Counted from the first letter of the stretch, positions 9,049 through 19,265 are shown. The stretch: 64,000 nucleotides of DNA from Peribacillus simplex (GCF_001578185.1 NZ_CP011008.1:586001-650000); one strand, 5' to 3'. The notes: generated by a model from the sequence alone, not told the origin. Program-made: numbers and translations.

Positions 9049-10239
9049 ATGTCAAGTGAAATATTAAATCGATTTTTGAAAGAAAATTTGGAAGATTTAA
9101 AAGATAAAGGACTTTACAACGTTATTGATCCGGTAGAAGGTCCAAACGGTCCGGTAATCACCATTGCGGGCAGAGAATTAATTAATTTATCATCAAATAA
9201 CTATTTAGGTTTAGCAACAGATCGACGATTGATAGAGGCTTGCATAGAAGCAACGAAAACATATGGAGTCGGAGCCGGTGCCGTTCGTACGATCAACGGA
9301 ACATTAGATATTCATGTTAAATTAGAAGAAAAGCTTGCTGAATTTAAACATACAGAAGCGGCCATTGCTTATCAATCGGGCTTTAATTGTAATATGGCTG
9401 CCATTTCAGGAGTGATGGATAAACATGATGCCATTCTTTCAGATGAACTGAATCATGCATCCATCATTGATGGATGTCGATTATCTAAAGCAAAGATTAT
9501 TCCATTTGTCCATTCCGACATGGACGATTTACGAACAAAAGCGCGTCAAGCAAAAGAGTCCGGATTATTCAACAAAGTCATGATTATTACCGATGGAGTT
9601 TTCTCGATGGATGGGGATATTGCCAAGCTTCCTGAAATTGTGGAGATTGCAGAAGAGTTTGATTTAATTACTTATGTTGATGATGCACACGGTTCGGGGG
9701 TACTAGGCAATGGTGCAGGAACGGTAAAGCATTTCGGGTTATCGGATAGAGTGGATTTTCAAATTGGAACATTATCCAAAGCCATTGGTGTTGTAGGAGG
9801 CTATGTAGCAGGAAAGAAAGATTTAATTGATTGGTTAAAAGTGAGAAGCCGTCCATTTTTATTTTCAACGGCTGTCACACCGGGAGCAGTTGCAGCTAGT
9901 ATAGAAGCCATTGATATTTTGATGACAAGCTCAGATCTTCAAAATAAGCTGTGGGAAAACAGTGATTACTTGAAAAAAGGCCTAAAAGAATTAGGGTTTG
10001 ATATCGGAGCGAGCGAAACACCGATTACGCCTTGCATTATAGGTGATGAAGCAAAAACGCAGCAATTCTCAAAGAGGCTGAATGAAGAAGGCGTATATGC
10101 TAAATCCATCGTATTTCCTACCGTTCCAAAAGGAACAGGAAGAGTGCGGAATATGCCCACTGCTGCTCATACAAAAGAGATGCTGGATCGTGCATTAGCG
10201 ATTTATGAAAAAGTAGGAAAAGAAATGTCGATCATTTAA
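9049..10239 (+). CDS. kbl: Glycine C-acetyltransferase (2-amino-3-ketobutyrate CoA ligase)
   Basis: PLP enzyme that cleaves 2-amino-3-ketobutyrate with CoA to glycine and acetyl-CoA, the second step of threonine degradation. The 396-aa length is normal for the family. Visible features of the alpha-oxoamine synthase fold are [11 protein letters not shown] (46-56), [11 protein letters not shown] (131-141), the PLP-ring aspartate in [11 protein letters not shown] (210-220) and the Schiff-base lysine K244 in [15 protein letters not shown] follows GAGGGGGTATATTAA. tdh follows 42 bases later, so the pair forms one operon that turns threonine into glycine. Confidence 0.93.
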   Translation: MSSEILNRFLKENLEDLKDKGLYNVIDPVEGPNGPVITIAGRELINLSSNNYLGLATDRRLIEACIEATKTYGVGAGAVRTINGTLDIHVKLEEKLAEFKHTEAAIAYQSGFNCNMAAISGVMDKHDAILSDELNHASIIDGCRLSKAKIIPFVHSDMDDLRTKARQAKESGLFNKVMIITDGVFSMDGDIAKLPEIVEIAEEFDLITYVDDAHGSGVLGNGAGTVKHFGLSDRVDFQIGTLSKAIGVVGGYVAGKKDLIDWLKVRSRPFLFSTAVTPGAVAASIEAIDILMTSSDLQNKLWENSDYLKKGLKELGFDIGASETPITPCIIGDEAKTQQFSKRLNEEGVYAKSIVFPTVPKGTGRVRNMPTAAHTKEMLDRALAIYEKVGKEMSII

Positions 10240-10281
10240 GAACATTGCATGCTGTAAAGAGAAAAAGGGGAGGGATTTTTG

Positions 10282-11241
10282 ATGAAAAAGGTCTTAGTAA
10301 CGGGTGCTTTAGGTCAAATTGGTTCAGAACTGACGCTGAAAATGAGAGAGATCTATGGATCTGACAATATCATTGCAACAGATATTCGAAAAACGGACAG
10401 CGATGTTGCCCAATCAGGCCCATTTGAGATTTTAGATGTTACAGATGAAAAAGCGATGTTTAAGATGGCAAAAAAGCATGAAGTGGATACGATTATACAT
10501 TTAGCTGCTTTATTGTCAGCAACAGCTGAAAAGAAGCCTCTTTTAGCTTGGCATTTAAACATGGGCGGATTGGTCAATGCTTTGGAATCGGCACGAGAAC
10601 TTGATTGCCAGTTATTCACACCTAGTTCTATTGGTGCGTTTGGTCCATCGACTCCTAAAGATTGGACACCGCAAGACAGCATTCAACGGCCGAATACGAT
10701 GTACGGAGTGAATAAGGTATCCGGGGAGTTATTATGTGATTATTACCATCATAAATTTGGGGTTGATACGAGAGGTCTTCGATTCCCGGGATTGATTTCG
10801 TATGTTACACCTCCTGGCGGTGGAACTACCGACTATGCAGTTGAAATTTACTATGAAGCGATTAAAAACAAGCGATATACTTCTTACATTGATAAGGGAA
10901 CGTATATGGATATGATGTATATGCCTGACGCTTTAGCTGCCATCATTACGCTAATGGAGGCAGATGCTTCAAAATTAAAACATCGGAATTCTTTCAATGT
11001 GTCTGCCATGAGCTTTGATCCGGAGCAAATTGCAGCCGAGATTAAAAGGCATATTCCGGAATTTGTCATGAATTATGACGTCGATCCTGTAAGACAATCC
11101 ATTGCCGATAGCTGGCCAAATACAATAGATTCAACTTGTGCAAAGGAAGAGTGGGGATTTAAGGCGGAATATGATTTGGAGAAAATGACGAATGACATGT
11201 TGGTGAAACTGAAATTAAGGTCACTTTTAGTAACCGCATAA
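10282..11241 (+). CDS. tdh: L-threonine 3-dehydrogenase, SDR type
   Basis: Oxidises threonine to 2-amino-3-ketobutyrate, the substrate of the upstream kbl product. It is the short-chain (epimerase-like) form and not the zinc MDR form of E. coli: NAD-binding [11 protein letters not shown] (6-16), then the catalytic serine region [10 protein letters not shown] (113-122) and Y141-x3-K145 in TMYGVNK. A TTG lies directly before the ATG at 10282; the ATG, with AGGGGAGGG about 8-10 bases upstream, is taken as the start. Length 319 aa. A terminator follows, so kbl-tdh ends here. Confidence 0.9.
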   Translation: MKKVLVTGALGQIGSELTLKMREIYGSDNIIATDIRKTDSDVAQSGPFEILDVTDEKAMFKMAKKHEVDTIIHLAALLSATAEKKPLLAWHLNMGGLVNALESARELDCQLFTPSSIGAFGPSTPKDWTPQDSIQRPNTMYGVNKVSGELLCDYYHHKFGVDTRGLRFPGLISYVTPPGGGTTDYAVEIYYEAIKNKRYTSYIDKGTYMDMMYMPDALAAIITLMEADASKLKHRNSFNVSAMSFDPEQIAAEIKRHIPEFVMNYDVDPVRQSIADSWPNTIDSTCAKEEWGFKAEYDLEKMTNDMLVKLKLRSLLVTA

Positions 11242-11256
11242 ATAAACCTGCTTGCC

Positions 11257-11292
11257 GAATAAAAGAGTTGTAATACTCTTTTATTCGAGTTT
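11257..11292 (+). terminator. Terminator after kbl-tdh
   Basis: Perfect stem GAATAAAAGAG / CTCTTTTATTC with an 8-base loop, followed by a GAGTTTCTT tract. Confidence 0.75.
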
Positions 11293-11308
11293 CTTAATTC
11301 AGATGAAT

Positions 11309-11362
11309 TTTAAACGTTTAAAGGATGCACTTTCAATAACCAATGAAAAGTAAGCGCTTTCT
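11309..11362. promoter_or_regulatory. Possible catabolite-response (cre-like) sites
   Basis: TTTAAACGTTTAAA (11309-11322) is a perfect palindrome around CG, and AGTAAGCGCTTTCT (11349-11362) matches 12 of 14 positions of the CcpA-type sequence TGTAAGCGCTTTCA. Both lie about 300 bases upstream of the permease start. Regulation by CcpA is an inference. Confidence 0.35.
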
Positions 11363-11649
11363 ATAAGGCGTAATTGAACAACCTCGTATTAATTATCCGG
11401 AAATAGGTTGATTAGGATAAAGCTATGCTTCTAAGTTCATATGATACTTAATAACTAGAAATTCATGTTTACAAGAACCTTTCTAACTGTCAGGAATGCT
11501 TAAATTAAAAGTGAAGAATGATTTTAAGAGGCAGCTTTAAGATAGATTTAAAAGAGTGGGAGCCTGCTATATCATTTCTATACTAAATAGGGAGAGCATT
11601 AAGCATCTTGCATCAAATTTCGACTATTAGTAGTGTAGGGGGAAATGGA

Positions 11650-13053
11650 ATGGCAAACAAAGATTTGAATAGGGACTTGAAAGGCCGTCATATTCAGATG
11701 ATCGCTTTGGGCGGTACGATTGGTGTTGGTCTTTTCATGGGTTCAGCCAGCACAATCCAATGGACAGGTCCGTCTGTAATGTTAGCTTATGCAATCTCAG
11801 GGATTTTTATATTTTTGATTATGCGTGCCATGGGGGAAATGCTGTATTTAGAGCCAAGTACAGGTTCATTTGCAACATTTGGTTATAAGTACATTCATCC
11901 ATTGGCAGGGTATATGACTGCTTGGAGTAACTGGTTCCAGTGGGTTATTGTCGGGATGGCAGAAATTATTGCAGTTGGAACGTACATGCAGTATTGGTAC
12001 CCGGATCTCCCTGCTTGGATTCCAGGCTTAATCGCAATGGTCATTCTTGGGGCAGCAAACTTAATTTCCGTTAAGTCCTTTGGTGAAATTGAATTTTGGT
12101 TTGCACTGATAAAAATCATAACGATTATATTAATGATCGTTGCAGGATTTGGACTTATTTTCTTTGGCATCGGTAACGGGGGAGAAGCATTAGGGTTATC
12201 AAATCTTTGGGAACATGGTGGTTTATTTACAGGTGGTTGGAAGGGTTTCTTCTTTGCACTATCACTAGTTGTTGCTGCTTATCAAGGTGTAGAACTAATA
12301 GGGATTACAGCTGGTGAAGCAAAAGATCCGCAAAAAACGATAACCAAAGCGATTCAAAGTACCATTTGGCGTATTTTAATTTTCTATATCGGTGCGATTT
12401 TCATTATTGTAACCGTTTACCCTTGGGATCAATTAAGTGCGATTGGCAGTCCATTTGTTGCCACTTTTGCGAAAGTTGGTATCACGGCAGCAGCTGGAAT
12501 CATTAATTTTGTCGTAATCACGGCTGCTATGTCTGGCTGCAATAGTGGTATTTACAGTGCAGGACGCATGCTTTACACATTAGGGATGAATGGCCAAGCG
12601 CCAAAATTCTTTGCGAAAGTATCTAATAGCGGTGTCCCTTTATTCGGAACGTTCGGCGTGATAGTCGGGTTAGCAATTGGGGTTGTTTTAAGTTATATTG
12701 CACCAGAAAATTTATTTGTGCATGTATACAGTGCGAGCGTACTTCCTGGTATGATTCCGTGGTTTGTCATTCTGATCAGTCAAATTCAATTCAGAAAAGT
12801 AAAAAAAGCTGAAATGGATAATCATCCATTCAAAATGCCTTTTGCACCTGTTACAAACTACCTGACCATCGCTTTCTTGATTATGGTATTAATAGGTATG
12901 TGGTTTAATGATGACACACGTATATCACTTATGGTTGGAATAGGTTTTCTGGCTATCGTTGTAATTAGTTATTTCGCTTTTGGAATAGGTAAGCGTGTAC
13001 AAGCCGATGTTCAGACAGATCCTCAGACAGAAGATAAAGTGATTAATTTATAA
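11650..13053 (+). CDS. Amino acid permease, APC superfamily (AAT family)
   Basis: ATG at 11650 is preceded by AGGGGGAAATGGA; the TTG at 11608 lacks a ribosome binding site. The 467-aa product has about 12 hydrophobic segments. It starts with the family hallmark [20 protein letters not shown], where the GTIGVG loop of TM1 binds the substrate amino group, and has [19 protein letters not shown] in the TM6 region. The family imports amino acids such as asparagine, arginine, proline or GABA with protons; the exact substrate is not readable. The neighbouring kbl-tdh operon makes threonine a guess and no more. Confidence 0.85.
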   Translation: MANKDLNRDLKGRHIQMIALGGTIGVGLFMGSASTIQWTGPSVMLAYAISGIFIFLIMRAMGEMLYLEPSTGSFATFGYKYIHPLAGYMTAWSNWFQWVIVGMAEIIAVGTYMQYWYPDLPAWIPGLIAMVILGAANLISVKSFGEIEFWFALIKIITIILMIVAGFGLIFFGIGNGGEALGLSNLWEHGGLFTGGWKGFFFALSLVVAAYQGVELIGITAGEAKDPQKTITKAIQSTIWRILIFYIGAIFIIVTVYPWDQLSAIGSPFVATFAKVGITAAAGIINFVVITAAMSGCNSGIYSAGRMLYTLGMNGQAPKFFAKVSNSGVPLFGTFGVIVGLAIGVVLSYIAPENLFVHVYSASVLPGMIPWFVILISQIQFRKVKKAEMDNHPFKMPFAPVTNYLTIAFLIMVLIGMWFNDDTRISLMVGIGFLAIVVISYFAFGIGKRVQADVQTDPQTEDKVINL

Positions 13054-13148
13054 TTCACTTTGGATATTTCTAAGTGAGACGATTGTTTTTCATGCATTTT
13101 TAATGATTGAAGATAAGAAAATCTAAATAGTCTGATGCTTAACTCAAA

Positions 13149-13206
13149 ATAAGGGCTGCTGCTGCAGCCCTTTTCTAATGCATTAAAGGGGCAGGTTAAT
13201 TACATT
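13149..13206. repeat. Repeat family A, partial copy (terminator plus hairpin 3)
   Basis: AAGGGCTGC / GCAGCCCTTTT terminator hairpin (13151-13174), then ATTAAAGGGGCAGGTTAAT. This is the first copy seen when reading the window from the left, and it probably terminates the permease transcript. Confidence 0.7.
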
Positions 13207-13743
13207 AGAAAGTGAGAAGCACATTAGACACATTTTGTAGCATATTAAGTAGGTTGTTATTTTTGCTCTGTTCTTTTATATTTATGGAGCAAACCATTTA
13301 TGAACAACTATTCGATATTCATTTTTTAATATTCTAGTTTTACCGGATAATAGGTCTTGGTAAACCGTTGATTGATTGCAATCGATATACTAGCTTTATC
13401 GATATACTTATTGTCAGCTTGGATGGTCCTTTTCGATTTTTAAATATGATTTTACTTTTACGATGGCCAATGTTTAGTTACTTATTCATAGTTTTTTTGA
13501 CTAGTGAAATAGTATCCTAGTTCAATTAACTGGTGTGCCGGCTTAAAATCTGAGCGGGTCTTAAGGCAACTTTTTCTTTCTTCATAAGTGAGTTTAGTTG
13601 CATTACATAACATCATGAACGTGGCGAATACATATCCACTAATACTTAGCGTGATATACCTATGATGTTAGTGCTTTTAAGTATTCCATTGAAAAGTTGG
13701 CAGAAGATAGAAGGCAAAAAAGTGAGAAAAGGAGACAGAAAAA
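13207..13743. other. Intergenic region, about 540 bp
   Basis: No reading frame with a ribosome binding site. AT-rich with scattered short dyads such as TTGATTGCAATCGATA near 13370. Nothing that can be named. Confidence 0.5.
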
Positions 13744-14037
13744 ATGACAACTTCAAAGAAAATTTTAAGGACTTGCAACAAAGGACACAAATACTATAAA
13801 TCCAGCGACTGTCCGATCTGCCCTATTTGTGAGCAAGAACGGAAACCTGACAATGGATTTCTTTCACTGCTCTCGGCACCAGCCAGACGGGCATTGGAAA
13901 ACAATGGGGTAACTTCATTGCAACAGCTATCAACATATAGTGAAAAAGAGATTTTGAAATTTCACGGTATGGGACCAGCTTCTTTGCCTAAACTTAGGAC
14001 TGCTTTGCAGACAAATGGGTTATCATTCAAAAATTAA
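13744..14037 (+). CDS. RNA polymerase alpha C-terminal-domain-like protein with zinc-binding N-terminus
   Basis: ATG with AAAAGGAGACAG upstream. The 97-aa product has two parts. Residues 1-36 carry cysteines and a histidine (CNKGHKYYKSSDCPICPICE) that look like a small metal site. Residues 40-95 resemble the C-terminal domain of RNA polymerase alpha, a pair of helix-hairpin-helix units: LSAPARRALENNGVTSLQQL and HGMGPASLPKLRTAL. The alpha-CTD contacts UP-element DNA and activators, so this free-standing version may bind DNA or modulate transcription. That role is an inference; such proteins are found in Bacillus but are poorly characterised. Confidence 0.65.
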   Translation: MTTSKKILRTCNKGHKYYKSSDCPICPICEQERKPDNGFLSLLSAPARRALENNGVTSLQQLSTYSEKEILKFHGMGPASLPKLRTALQTNGLSFKN

Positions 14038-14212
14038 CCACCAAGAAAGGAATGCATTTTATGTCTCCTAGAGCATATTTCATTCAATTTCTTTCGCAAG
14101 TCACAGGGGGATTTACGTCAATAAGGGATTAGGAATCGATTATTCCTGAATTTCTATGGGCACCATCCTTGTTAAACTGAAAGTAACTCTAAAAAGTGAG
14201 GTAACGAAAAGC

Positions 14213-15133
14213 ATGAGTTCCTATACTCCCTATTTTGAATTCAATAGAAAAAAGTGGGCATCTTTACGAAACCATACTCCCCTTCCTTTAAATGAAGAAG
14301 AATTGGATGACTTAAAAGGAATAAATGAAGAAATATCTATTCAGGAAGTAGAAGAGATTTATTTGCCCTTGACTCGTTTAATTAATTTATATGTCGAAGC
14401 TTCTCAGCAACTTAACACTGCTACTTCTTCATTTCTAAAAACAAATGCTAAAAAAGTACCCTATATCATTGGAATTGCAGGGAGTGTTGCTGTAGGAAAG
14501 AGTACGACAGCAAGGTTACTTCAGACATTATTATCTAGATGGGATAATCATAGAAACGTAGGCCTGGTCACAACAGATGGTTTTTTGTATTCAAATGCCT
14601 CTTTAGAAGAAAAAGGATTGATGAAAAGAAAAGGGTTTCCTGAAAGTTATGATACTCAAAAATTAATTAATCTTATCGGTGATGTAAAAGCAGGGAAAAA
14701 TAAAGTGGAAGTTCCAATTTACTCACATTTAACGTACGATATTTTGTCAAATGAAGTACAAACTATCTGTAATCCAGATATTTTAATAGTGGAAGGTGTT
14801 AATGTTCTTCAAGTTGACAAAGAAAATCAAGTATTCGTCAGTGACTTTTTTGATTTTTCACTCTATGTTGATGCAAACGTAGTTGACATAGAAAGGTGGT
14901 ATGTTGAAAGGTTTCTTCTACTTCAAAAGACTGCATTTCAACGTCCCGAATCCTATTTTCATCGTTATACTAACTTGTCTAAAGAAAATGCTATTGAACA
15001 AGCGACTCAAATTTGGGAAGAAATAAATTTGAAAAATTTACATGAAAATATACTGCCGACAAAAGGACGGGCCAATCTAGTTTTAAAAAAAGGATCAGAT
15101 CATAAAGTTGAAAATATCTATTTACGAAAATGA
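14213..15133 (+). CDS. coaA: Pantothenate kinase, type I
   Basis: Phosphorylates pantothenate with ATP, the first and usually rate-limiting step of coenzyme A synthesis. The product is 306 aa from the ATG at 14213, which follows GTGAGGTAACGAAAAGC; the longer frame from 14156 has no ribosome binding site. The P-loop [12 protein letters not shown] (87-98) and the family stretches [15 protein letters not shown] and EGVNVLQV are clear. Many Bacillus also carry a type III enzyme, so this may be one of two. It is read alone, with no obvious operon partner. Confidence 0.9.
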   Translation: MSSYTPYFEFNRKKWASLRNHTPLPLNEEELDDLKGINEEISIQEVEEIYLPLTRLINLYVEASQQLNTATSSFLKTNAKKVPYIIGIAGSVAVGKSTTARLLQTLLSRWDNHRNVGLVTTDGFLYSNASLEEKGLMKRKGFPESYDTQKLINLIGDVKAGKNKVEVPIYSHLTYDILSNEVQTICNPDILIVEGVNVLQVDKENQVFVSDFFDFSLYVDANVVDIERWYVERFLLLQKTAFQRPESYFHRYTNLSKENAIEQATQIWEEINLKNLHENILPTKGRANLVLKKGSDHKVENIYLRK

Positions 15134-15268
15134 TATGGCTATTAATAACGGATTAAGAATGAGGTAAGACTTTAATACTTCTAAATATAACCAATCTATT
15201 TCCAAATTGTATAAAAGGAAGCAGGGAGGTTTTGTATTTGTTTTGAAGTCAAGGAGGGTGATGGAACA

Positions 15269-15812
15269 ATGTCGAAATCTGTAAAGTTGTATCATTTAAG
15301 CAAAAAAGTACATAAATGGTCAGGATTAATTTTATCTGTTTTTTTTATGTTCATAGCAGTCACAGGCCTCTTGCTTGTTTATATGATACCACTGGGAGTG
15401 GCTGATGAGTTAAGGACGGGAAAAGGAGGCGAGTCCAAGTCAATCGATACCTATGGACAGGGTCGTGTCCATTGCTACGTCTCAGGGGCTTCCAAATGTA
15501 GACTCGGTTGAAGATATATTTAGAATTGAATATAGACCAAGTGCAAATGTTTACCAGGTTCGCTTTAACAATAGTCAAGGTGTTCAAATCGATGCGAGTA
15601 CGGGAAAAGTATTATCTACAAACCCGGATTACTCAACTTTCCTCATTACTTTGCATGATGGATCCTTCTTTGGTAATTGGTATAGATACAGTATCCTCAC
15701 AATAACAGGTCTATCTTTAATACTGCTGTCATTTTCAGGGTATTATATGTTTGGCTTTCCCCTTTATAAGCGTCGAATGGCGAAAAAAAAAGCAAGAGAT
15801 TTGGAGGTTTAA
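15269..15812 (+). pseudogene. PepSY-associated membrane protein, frameshifted
   Basis: ATG with AAGGAGGGTGATGG upstream starts a frame encoding a PepSY-associated helix (LSKKVHKWSGLILSVFFMFI, then VTGLLLVYMIP). It ends at 15511 in nonsense after a one- or two-base indel near 15455-15465. The other frame then continues with sensible protein: SQGLPNVDSVEDIFRIEYRP, PepSY-like VYQVRFNNSQGVQIDASTGK, and a second membrane helix (YSILTITGLSLILLSFSGYY) to 15812. The joined product would be about 180 aa with two membrane helices. PepSY proteins are often linked to iron reduction or peptidase inhibition. The gene is broken unless the frameshift is programmed, for which no slippery site is seen. Confidence 0.75.
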
Positions 15813-15816
15813 TCGT

Positions 15817-16008
15817 ATGAAAAAGCTTTTCCATTCAATCTAACCATTCCTACTCACCTAGCTTTTAGTAGGAATTGGAGCATATCATGCTGTAAGAGTA
15901 ACTGGCAATATTTTAGAAGATGGAAAAGCCAACAATACAATTTCGGTTCAAACCATACGTTTTGGGGGCACGATACAAATCAATCGTAACTGGAAACTCA
16001 GAAATTGA
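15817..16008 (+). pseudogene. Small secreted or membrane protein, nonsense-mutated
   Basis: Starts 5 bases after the PepSY gene, with TTGGAGG upstream. In-frame TAA and TAG at codons 9 and 15 interrupt an N-terminal hydrophobic segment. The remaining frame, VGIGAYHAVRVTGNILEDGK to TIQINRNWKLRN, is intact to a TGA. It was probably the second gene of the PepSY operon and has decayed with it. Family not recognised. Confidence 0.5.
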
Positions 16009-16032
16009 ATGGGTGTGAAATGTAAATACGCC

Positions 16033-16066
16033 AAAACACTTCCAAATGGGGCTGGAAGTGTTTTGT
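16033..16066 (+). terminator. Rho-independent terminator
   Basis: Perfect stem AAAACACTTCCA / TGGAAGTGTTTT with an 8-base loop, closing the decayed PepSY operon. Confidence 0.8.
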
Positions 16067-16133
16067 TCCATATATTAATATTCAATGAATAGAGATAGTT
16101 CAGAAAAAGACAACAAATAAAAGGTGAATTAAG

Positions 16134-16698
16134 TTAACTCTCAATCAAATCTCTGACTGTAGGCTCACCTTTAAATTTCCACGCTTCATCTGCACAAAAT
16201 GCTACACCATAGCCTATTACAGCATCGTTTAAAAGGAAGCAATCTATTTTTGTAGCTAACATAGCATTAAAGTCTTTTATACCTTTTTGAACATTTAAAT
16301 CTTCCTTCATAGATTTAGTTAAAGGTATTCCAATGTTGAATTCATCAAATACTCTTAGTACATCCTCATACTTCGCACCTAAATCACTACCTAATTATAC
16401 TCCTACATCTATATATGGCATCATCGCAATCAGAAACCTTCTTAGCACTTCATACGCATCCGGGGCTTTATAATCGTAAGAAATGATTGCTTTATACCCT
16501 CCGGTGGTGACACTTTCAGAAGCGTTATATTTATAGGCCATTGCCTCTGCTAATCGCTCTACTTCTTCTCTTGTCACTGTTGGATGCATCCTTGTACCTC
16601 CCTCCTGCGTACCCTTTAACAAAGTTATGCACCACTAACCAACCCTTTGCCTCTGTTTCACAATCATTCCACTCTACGATTAAGTAAGGTTTTTTCAT
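16134..16698 (-). pseudogene. Glu/Leu/Phe/Val dehydrogenase family, degraded
   Basis: Read on the minus strand, the ATG at 16698 (after GGGGGATATAAATT) starts KKPYLIVEWNDCETEAKGWL and VVHNFVKGYAGG. A frameshift near 16600 moves to GGTRMHPTVTREEVERLAEA, an in-frame TAA lies at 16395-16397, and the same frame continues LGSDLGAKYEDVLRVFDEF to a stop at 16134. The blocks HNFVKGYAGGGTRMHP and TTGGYK match the dimerisation domain of amino acid dehydrogenases (usual forms GG-R-HP and GG-K-GI). Only the first 190 or so of about 400 residues are present, without the NAD domain. Clearly non-functional. Confidence 0.65.
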
Positions 16699-16895
16699 AA
16701 TTTATATCCCCCTATAATTTAGTTAAGGTGTATTTCAAGAACCTCTTTTAGTTTGGTATTATCAGTAAGTCCAATTTTAAGAGAATCTTGCACAGCACCC
16801 AAAATTGAACCTATTCTCATACTCTACTTTTGGGTGTTGTTACCTCTCCATGGTCTTCCTTCAGTATTATCTTATCTTTTCACGTAACGTATAAA

Positions 16896-17416
16896 TTAAT
16901 AAAGATAACAAGCCCCCATGAAGCCTAAGTCAACTACGAGGGGAGAACGCTGTGCCGGATCAAATGCCATAAACAGTATAGAAATTCCACATAAAACAAG
17001 ACACAGAATGGGTATTAGCGGAAATAGGGGAACTTTATACTTTAACTCCTTCACATCTCCACCAGTTGAAATTGTATTGAGATAGGGCGATGGTCATCCA
17101 ACTGATTGTACCTGCTAGACCATTTACAGAAAGCAGGACGACAAAAACGGTTTCTGCTGAAACTACACTTGTAAGTAAAGATACTAGGGAAAAAAGCAGA
17201 CTAAATAATACTGCATTAAATGGGACACCTCGAGAATTTAACTTCCCGAATGCCATACCATTTTGCGAAAGTGACCAAAGCATACGAGAACAAACATATA
17301 ATCCGGAATTCCCTACAGAAAGCAACGCCGTTAAAATGACGAGGTTCATAATATCAGCTTCAAACGGAATACCTACGCTGTCAAAAACTGCAATAAATGG
17401 ACTTTGTACTACTCAT
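16896..17416 (-). pseudogene. Amino acid permease fragment (APC superfamily)
   Basis: The minus-strand frame from about 17416 (QSPFIAVFDSVGIPFEADIM) runs through LLSVGNSGLYVCSRMLWSLS, a conserved APC transporter block, to a frameshift at about 17035-17045, and resumes as LKYKVPLFPLIPILCLVL to TAA at 16896. It corresponds to roughly the last five membrane helices; the first seven or so are missing. It lies head-to-tail with the dehydrogenase fragment, suggesting the loss of a former amino-acid-catabolism locus. Confidence 0.7.
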
Positions 17417-17467
17417 GCTTTCCTCCATGGAATCATGCTGCTAAAACCACGATTATTAGATGTTGTC

Positions 17468-17530
17468 TAACAATTGGGGTGCAGTTCTCCGGCAGCTCTT
17501 TTTCTTACGGAGCTAACGGAGAAGTTAGGT
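17468..17530. repeat. Repeat family A, degraded copy
   Basis: TAACAATTGGGGTGCAG, a GGCAGCTCTTTTTCTTACGG terminator arm, then AGCTAACGGAGAAGTTAGG. The 5' arm of the terminator hairpin is eroded. Confidence 0.6.
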
Positions 17531-17673
17531 ACAAACAAATCAGGGTTCGGGAATGATGTTTTTCTTGGTCACCTAGTTAGGAACCTTTAAATCTTCCACT
17601 AATGTGGTCAGGATAGTTTGGGGAAAAATGGTATAATTTATAATGTAATTTAATTGAAAGGAGGTCGTTTCAT

Positions 17674-17970
17674 ATGCCAATCTGTCAGCACTGTGGCTAT
17701 AAATGGGGCTGGATAGAGACTTTTTTTAAAATGTTTACCTTTAAAAACAAGTTAAGTTGTCCATCCTGTGATTCATCCCAATACGTTTCCAAGAAATCAA
17801 GAAACCAATTAAGCTTATTTTCATTTATACCTTTACTGATTTTACCATCAATAGCATTTGGGGTACCTAAAGGTTATGTCTTATCTTTTGAAATAGTTGC
17901 TTATGCTTTGGTTCTTATTTTGATGCCATTTATATATAAGCTAAGTAACAAGGATGAACCGATGTGGTAG
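17674..17970 (+). CDS. CxxC-20-CxxC type small membrane protein
   Basis: ATG with GAAAGGAGGTCGTTTCAT upstream. The 98-aa product has two CxxC pairs, CQHC (4-7) and CPSC (29-32), spaced as in the TIGR04104 (cxxc_20_cxxc) family of Bacillus small proteins, then two hydrophobic segments (about 46-64 and 70-90). A zinc ribbon anchored in the membrane is likely. Function is unknown for the family. A copy of repeat family A begins 10 bases after the stop and supplies a terminator. Confidence 0.7.
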   Translation: MPICQHCGYKWGWIETFFKMFTFKNKLSCPSCDSSQYVSKKSRNQLSLFSFIPLLILPSIAFGVPKGYVLSFEIVAYALVLILMPFIYKLSNKDEPMW

Positions 17971-17980
17971 TCATTCCAGT

Positions 17981-18063
17981 ATCGGGTGCTTTAGCTTAAG
18001 GTGGGAGCTGTCTTTAAGGCAGTTCTTTCTGTTTGCAACAATCGAGGCAGCTTAGTTCATGAG
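17981..18063. repeat. Repeat family A, full copy
   Basis: ATCGGGTGCTTTAGCTTAAG, terminator hairpin GAGCTGTC-TTTAA-GGCAGTTC with T-tract, then CAACAATCGAGGCAGCTTAG. It sits immediately after the CxxC protein gene. Confidence 0.75.
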
Positions 18064-18131
18064 AAACTAACTTTTTGAAGCTTTAGAAAATGGTATAATA
18101 TGTGAAAAGTACATAACAAGGAGAAATACTA

Positions 18132-18767
18132 ATGAGCCTTTGTTTTATTGGGGGAGGAAACCCTTTAGCTGGGGAACTTGATGATGTAATGAATTATTTA
18201 TCAAATCACGTTGAAGCAGGTGATAAAACCTTAATAATTCCTTTCGCTACGGAGGATCCAAAAATTGATAGATGGTTTAATTCTGCCAAGAAATCATTTG
18301 GGGATATAGGAATGGAGCATATTAAACTACTAGACTATCGACTCACAAATCAAGAAATGCAAAATGAAATAAAAGACCATAATGTTCTTTATTTTACTGG
18401 CGGAAGACCAGAGAAGTTAATGGAAAGTTTGATTGCAAAAGAATTGATACAAGCTATTAAAGGTTTCTCGGGCTTAATGGTGGGTGTCAGTGCTGGGGCT
18501 TTAGTTTTTTGTAGAGATTGTATCATCACAAAAGATGAAGATTATCCCGAAACACAAGTAATAAAAGGTTTAGAGTTAGTAGATTTTAGTGTAGAAGTTC
18601 ACTATGATGGAACCGTTGATGAAGAATTATTCCCTTTATCATACAATAGGGATATATACGCTATTCCAAATGGTAGTGCAATATATTGGGATAAACAAGT
18701 AATTACACCTATTCACAATGTGACGCTTTTTAGAAAAAGAAATAAACAAATTTTTGGTGAAGATTAG
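18132..18767 (+). CDS. Peptidase S51 family (dipeptidase E-like)
   Basis: ATG with AAGGAGAAATACTA upstream. The 211-aa product has the class I glutamine amidotransferase-like fold of peptidase E, a cytoplasmic serine peptidase acting on Asp-X dipeptides. The nucleophile motif is GVSAGAL (about 120-126), preceded by LYFTGGRPEKL, where the TGG strand is also family-typical. Substrate specificity is not readable. The stop codon directly abuts a family A repeat. A second, divergent member lies at 50977-51588. Confidence 0.8.
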   Translation: MSLCFIGGGNPLAGELDDVMNYLSNHVEAGDKTLIIPFATEDPKIDRWFNSAKKSFGDIGMEHIKLLDYRLTNQEMQNEIKDHNVLYFTGGRPEKLMESLIAKELIQAIKGFSGLMVGVSAGALVFCRDCIITKDEDYPETQVIKGLELVDFSVEVHYDGTVDEELFPLSYNRDIYAIPNGSAIYWDKQVITPIHNVTLFRKRNKQIFGED

Positions 18768-18830
18768 ACTAACGGGTGCGTTAGGTGATTAAGAAACACA
18801 AAAATGATCACTTTTTTATAAAAGAATAAT
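18768..18830. repeat. Repeat family A left half joined to family B left part
   Basis: ACTAACGGGTGCGTTAGG directly follows the TAG stop, then GATTAAGAAACACAAAAATG and TTTTTTATAAAAGAATAATC. The second part matches 52976-53020 closely, so both loci carry the same composite. Confidence 0.65.
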
Positions 18831-18852
18831 CATGAGATCTCATAATATTGAA

Positions 18853-18879
18853 AAGTATGCATTTTTATATCATATACTT
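18853..18879. promoter_or_regulatory. Probable HxlR operator at its own gene
   Basis: A 27-base element, AAGTATGCA-TTTTTA...ATACTT, with inverted AAGTAT/ATACTT ends, 21 bases before the regulator start. An element with the same ends, core and length lies upstream of the quinone reductase gene (19921-19947). Confidence 0.6.
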
Positions 18880-18899
18880 ACCAAAGGGGAGTGTAACTT

Positions 18900-19265
18900 G
18901 TGCGCGAAACCTGTGTTCCGACTGACGTGGAACTAAAAGATACTGGCTTTGGATATACGTTGTCCTTAATAGGCGGTAAATATAAAATGATCATTATGTA
19001 CTGGCTTTCTGAAAATAAAGTTATGCGGCATAATGAACTGAAGCGAAGTATCGGTACCATTTCCTTTAAAACCCTAAGCATCATGTTAAAGGAGCTGGAA
19101 GCAAATGACATTATCATTCGCAAGGAGTTTCCCCAAATACCCCCAAGAGTTGAATATTCATTATCTGAACGTGGTCTTTCTCTCATTCCATTGTTAAATA
19201 TGATGTGTGATTGGGGAGAGAAAAACCGTTTGCCAGCTCTGGAGGATCTACAGCGACAGATATAA
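18900..19265 (+). CDS. HxlR family transcriptional regulator
   Basis: GTG start with AAAGGGGAGTGTAACTT upstream. The 121-aa product is a winged-helix HxlR/DUF24 protein: GGKYKMIIMYWL (about 25-36), recognition helix around HNELKRSIGTISFKTLSIML, and the wing RVEYSLSERGLSL. A cysteine at position 5 (RETCVP) sits where YodB/HypR-type regulators have their redox-sensing cysteine, so sensing of quinones or thiol stress is plausible. The convergent NAD(P)H:quinone reductase gene carries the same putative operator, which makes it the likely target. Confidence 0.85.
   Translation: MRETCVPTDVELKDTGFGYTLSLIGGKYKMIIMYWLSENKVMRHNELKRSIGTISFKTLSIMLKELEANDIIIRKEFPQIPPRVEYSLSERGLSLIPLLNMMCDWGEKNRLPALEDLQRQI

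Noticed and set aside
8861-9067. 68-codon plus-strand frame before kbl
   Set aside because: No ribosome binding site, AT-rich chance frame, overlaps the well-supported kbl start.
11520-11600. T-box leader suspected before the permease because of GAGTGGGAGCCTGC
   Set aside because: The conserved T-box AGGGTGGNACCGCG and an associated terminator/antiterminator pair are not present.
14061-14132. 23-codon frame with a passable ribosome binding site between the alpha-CTD-like gene and coaA
   Set aside because: Too short to judge, no recognisable pattern; part of it resembles a degraded family A repeat (GGGGATTTACGTCAATAAG).
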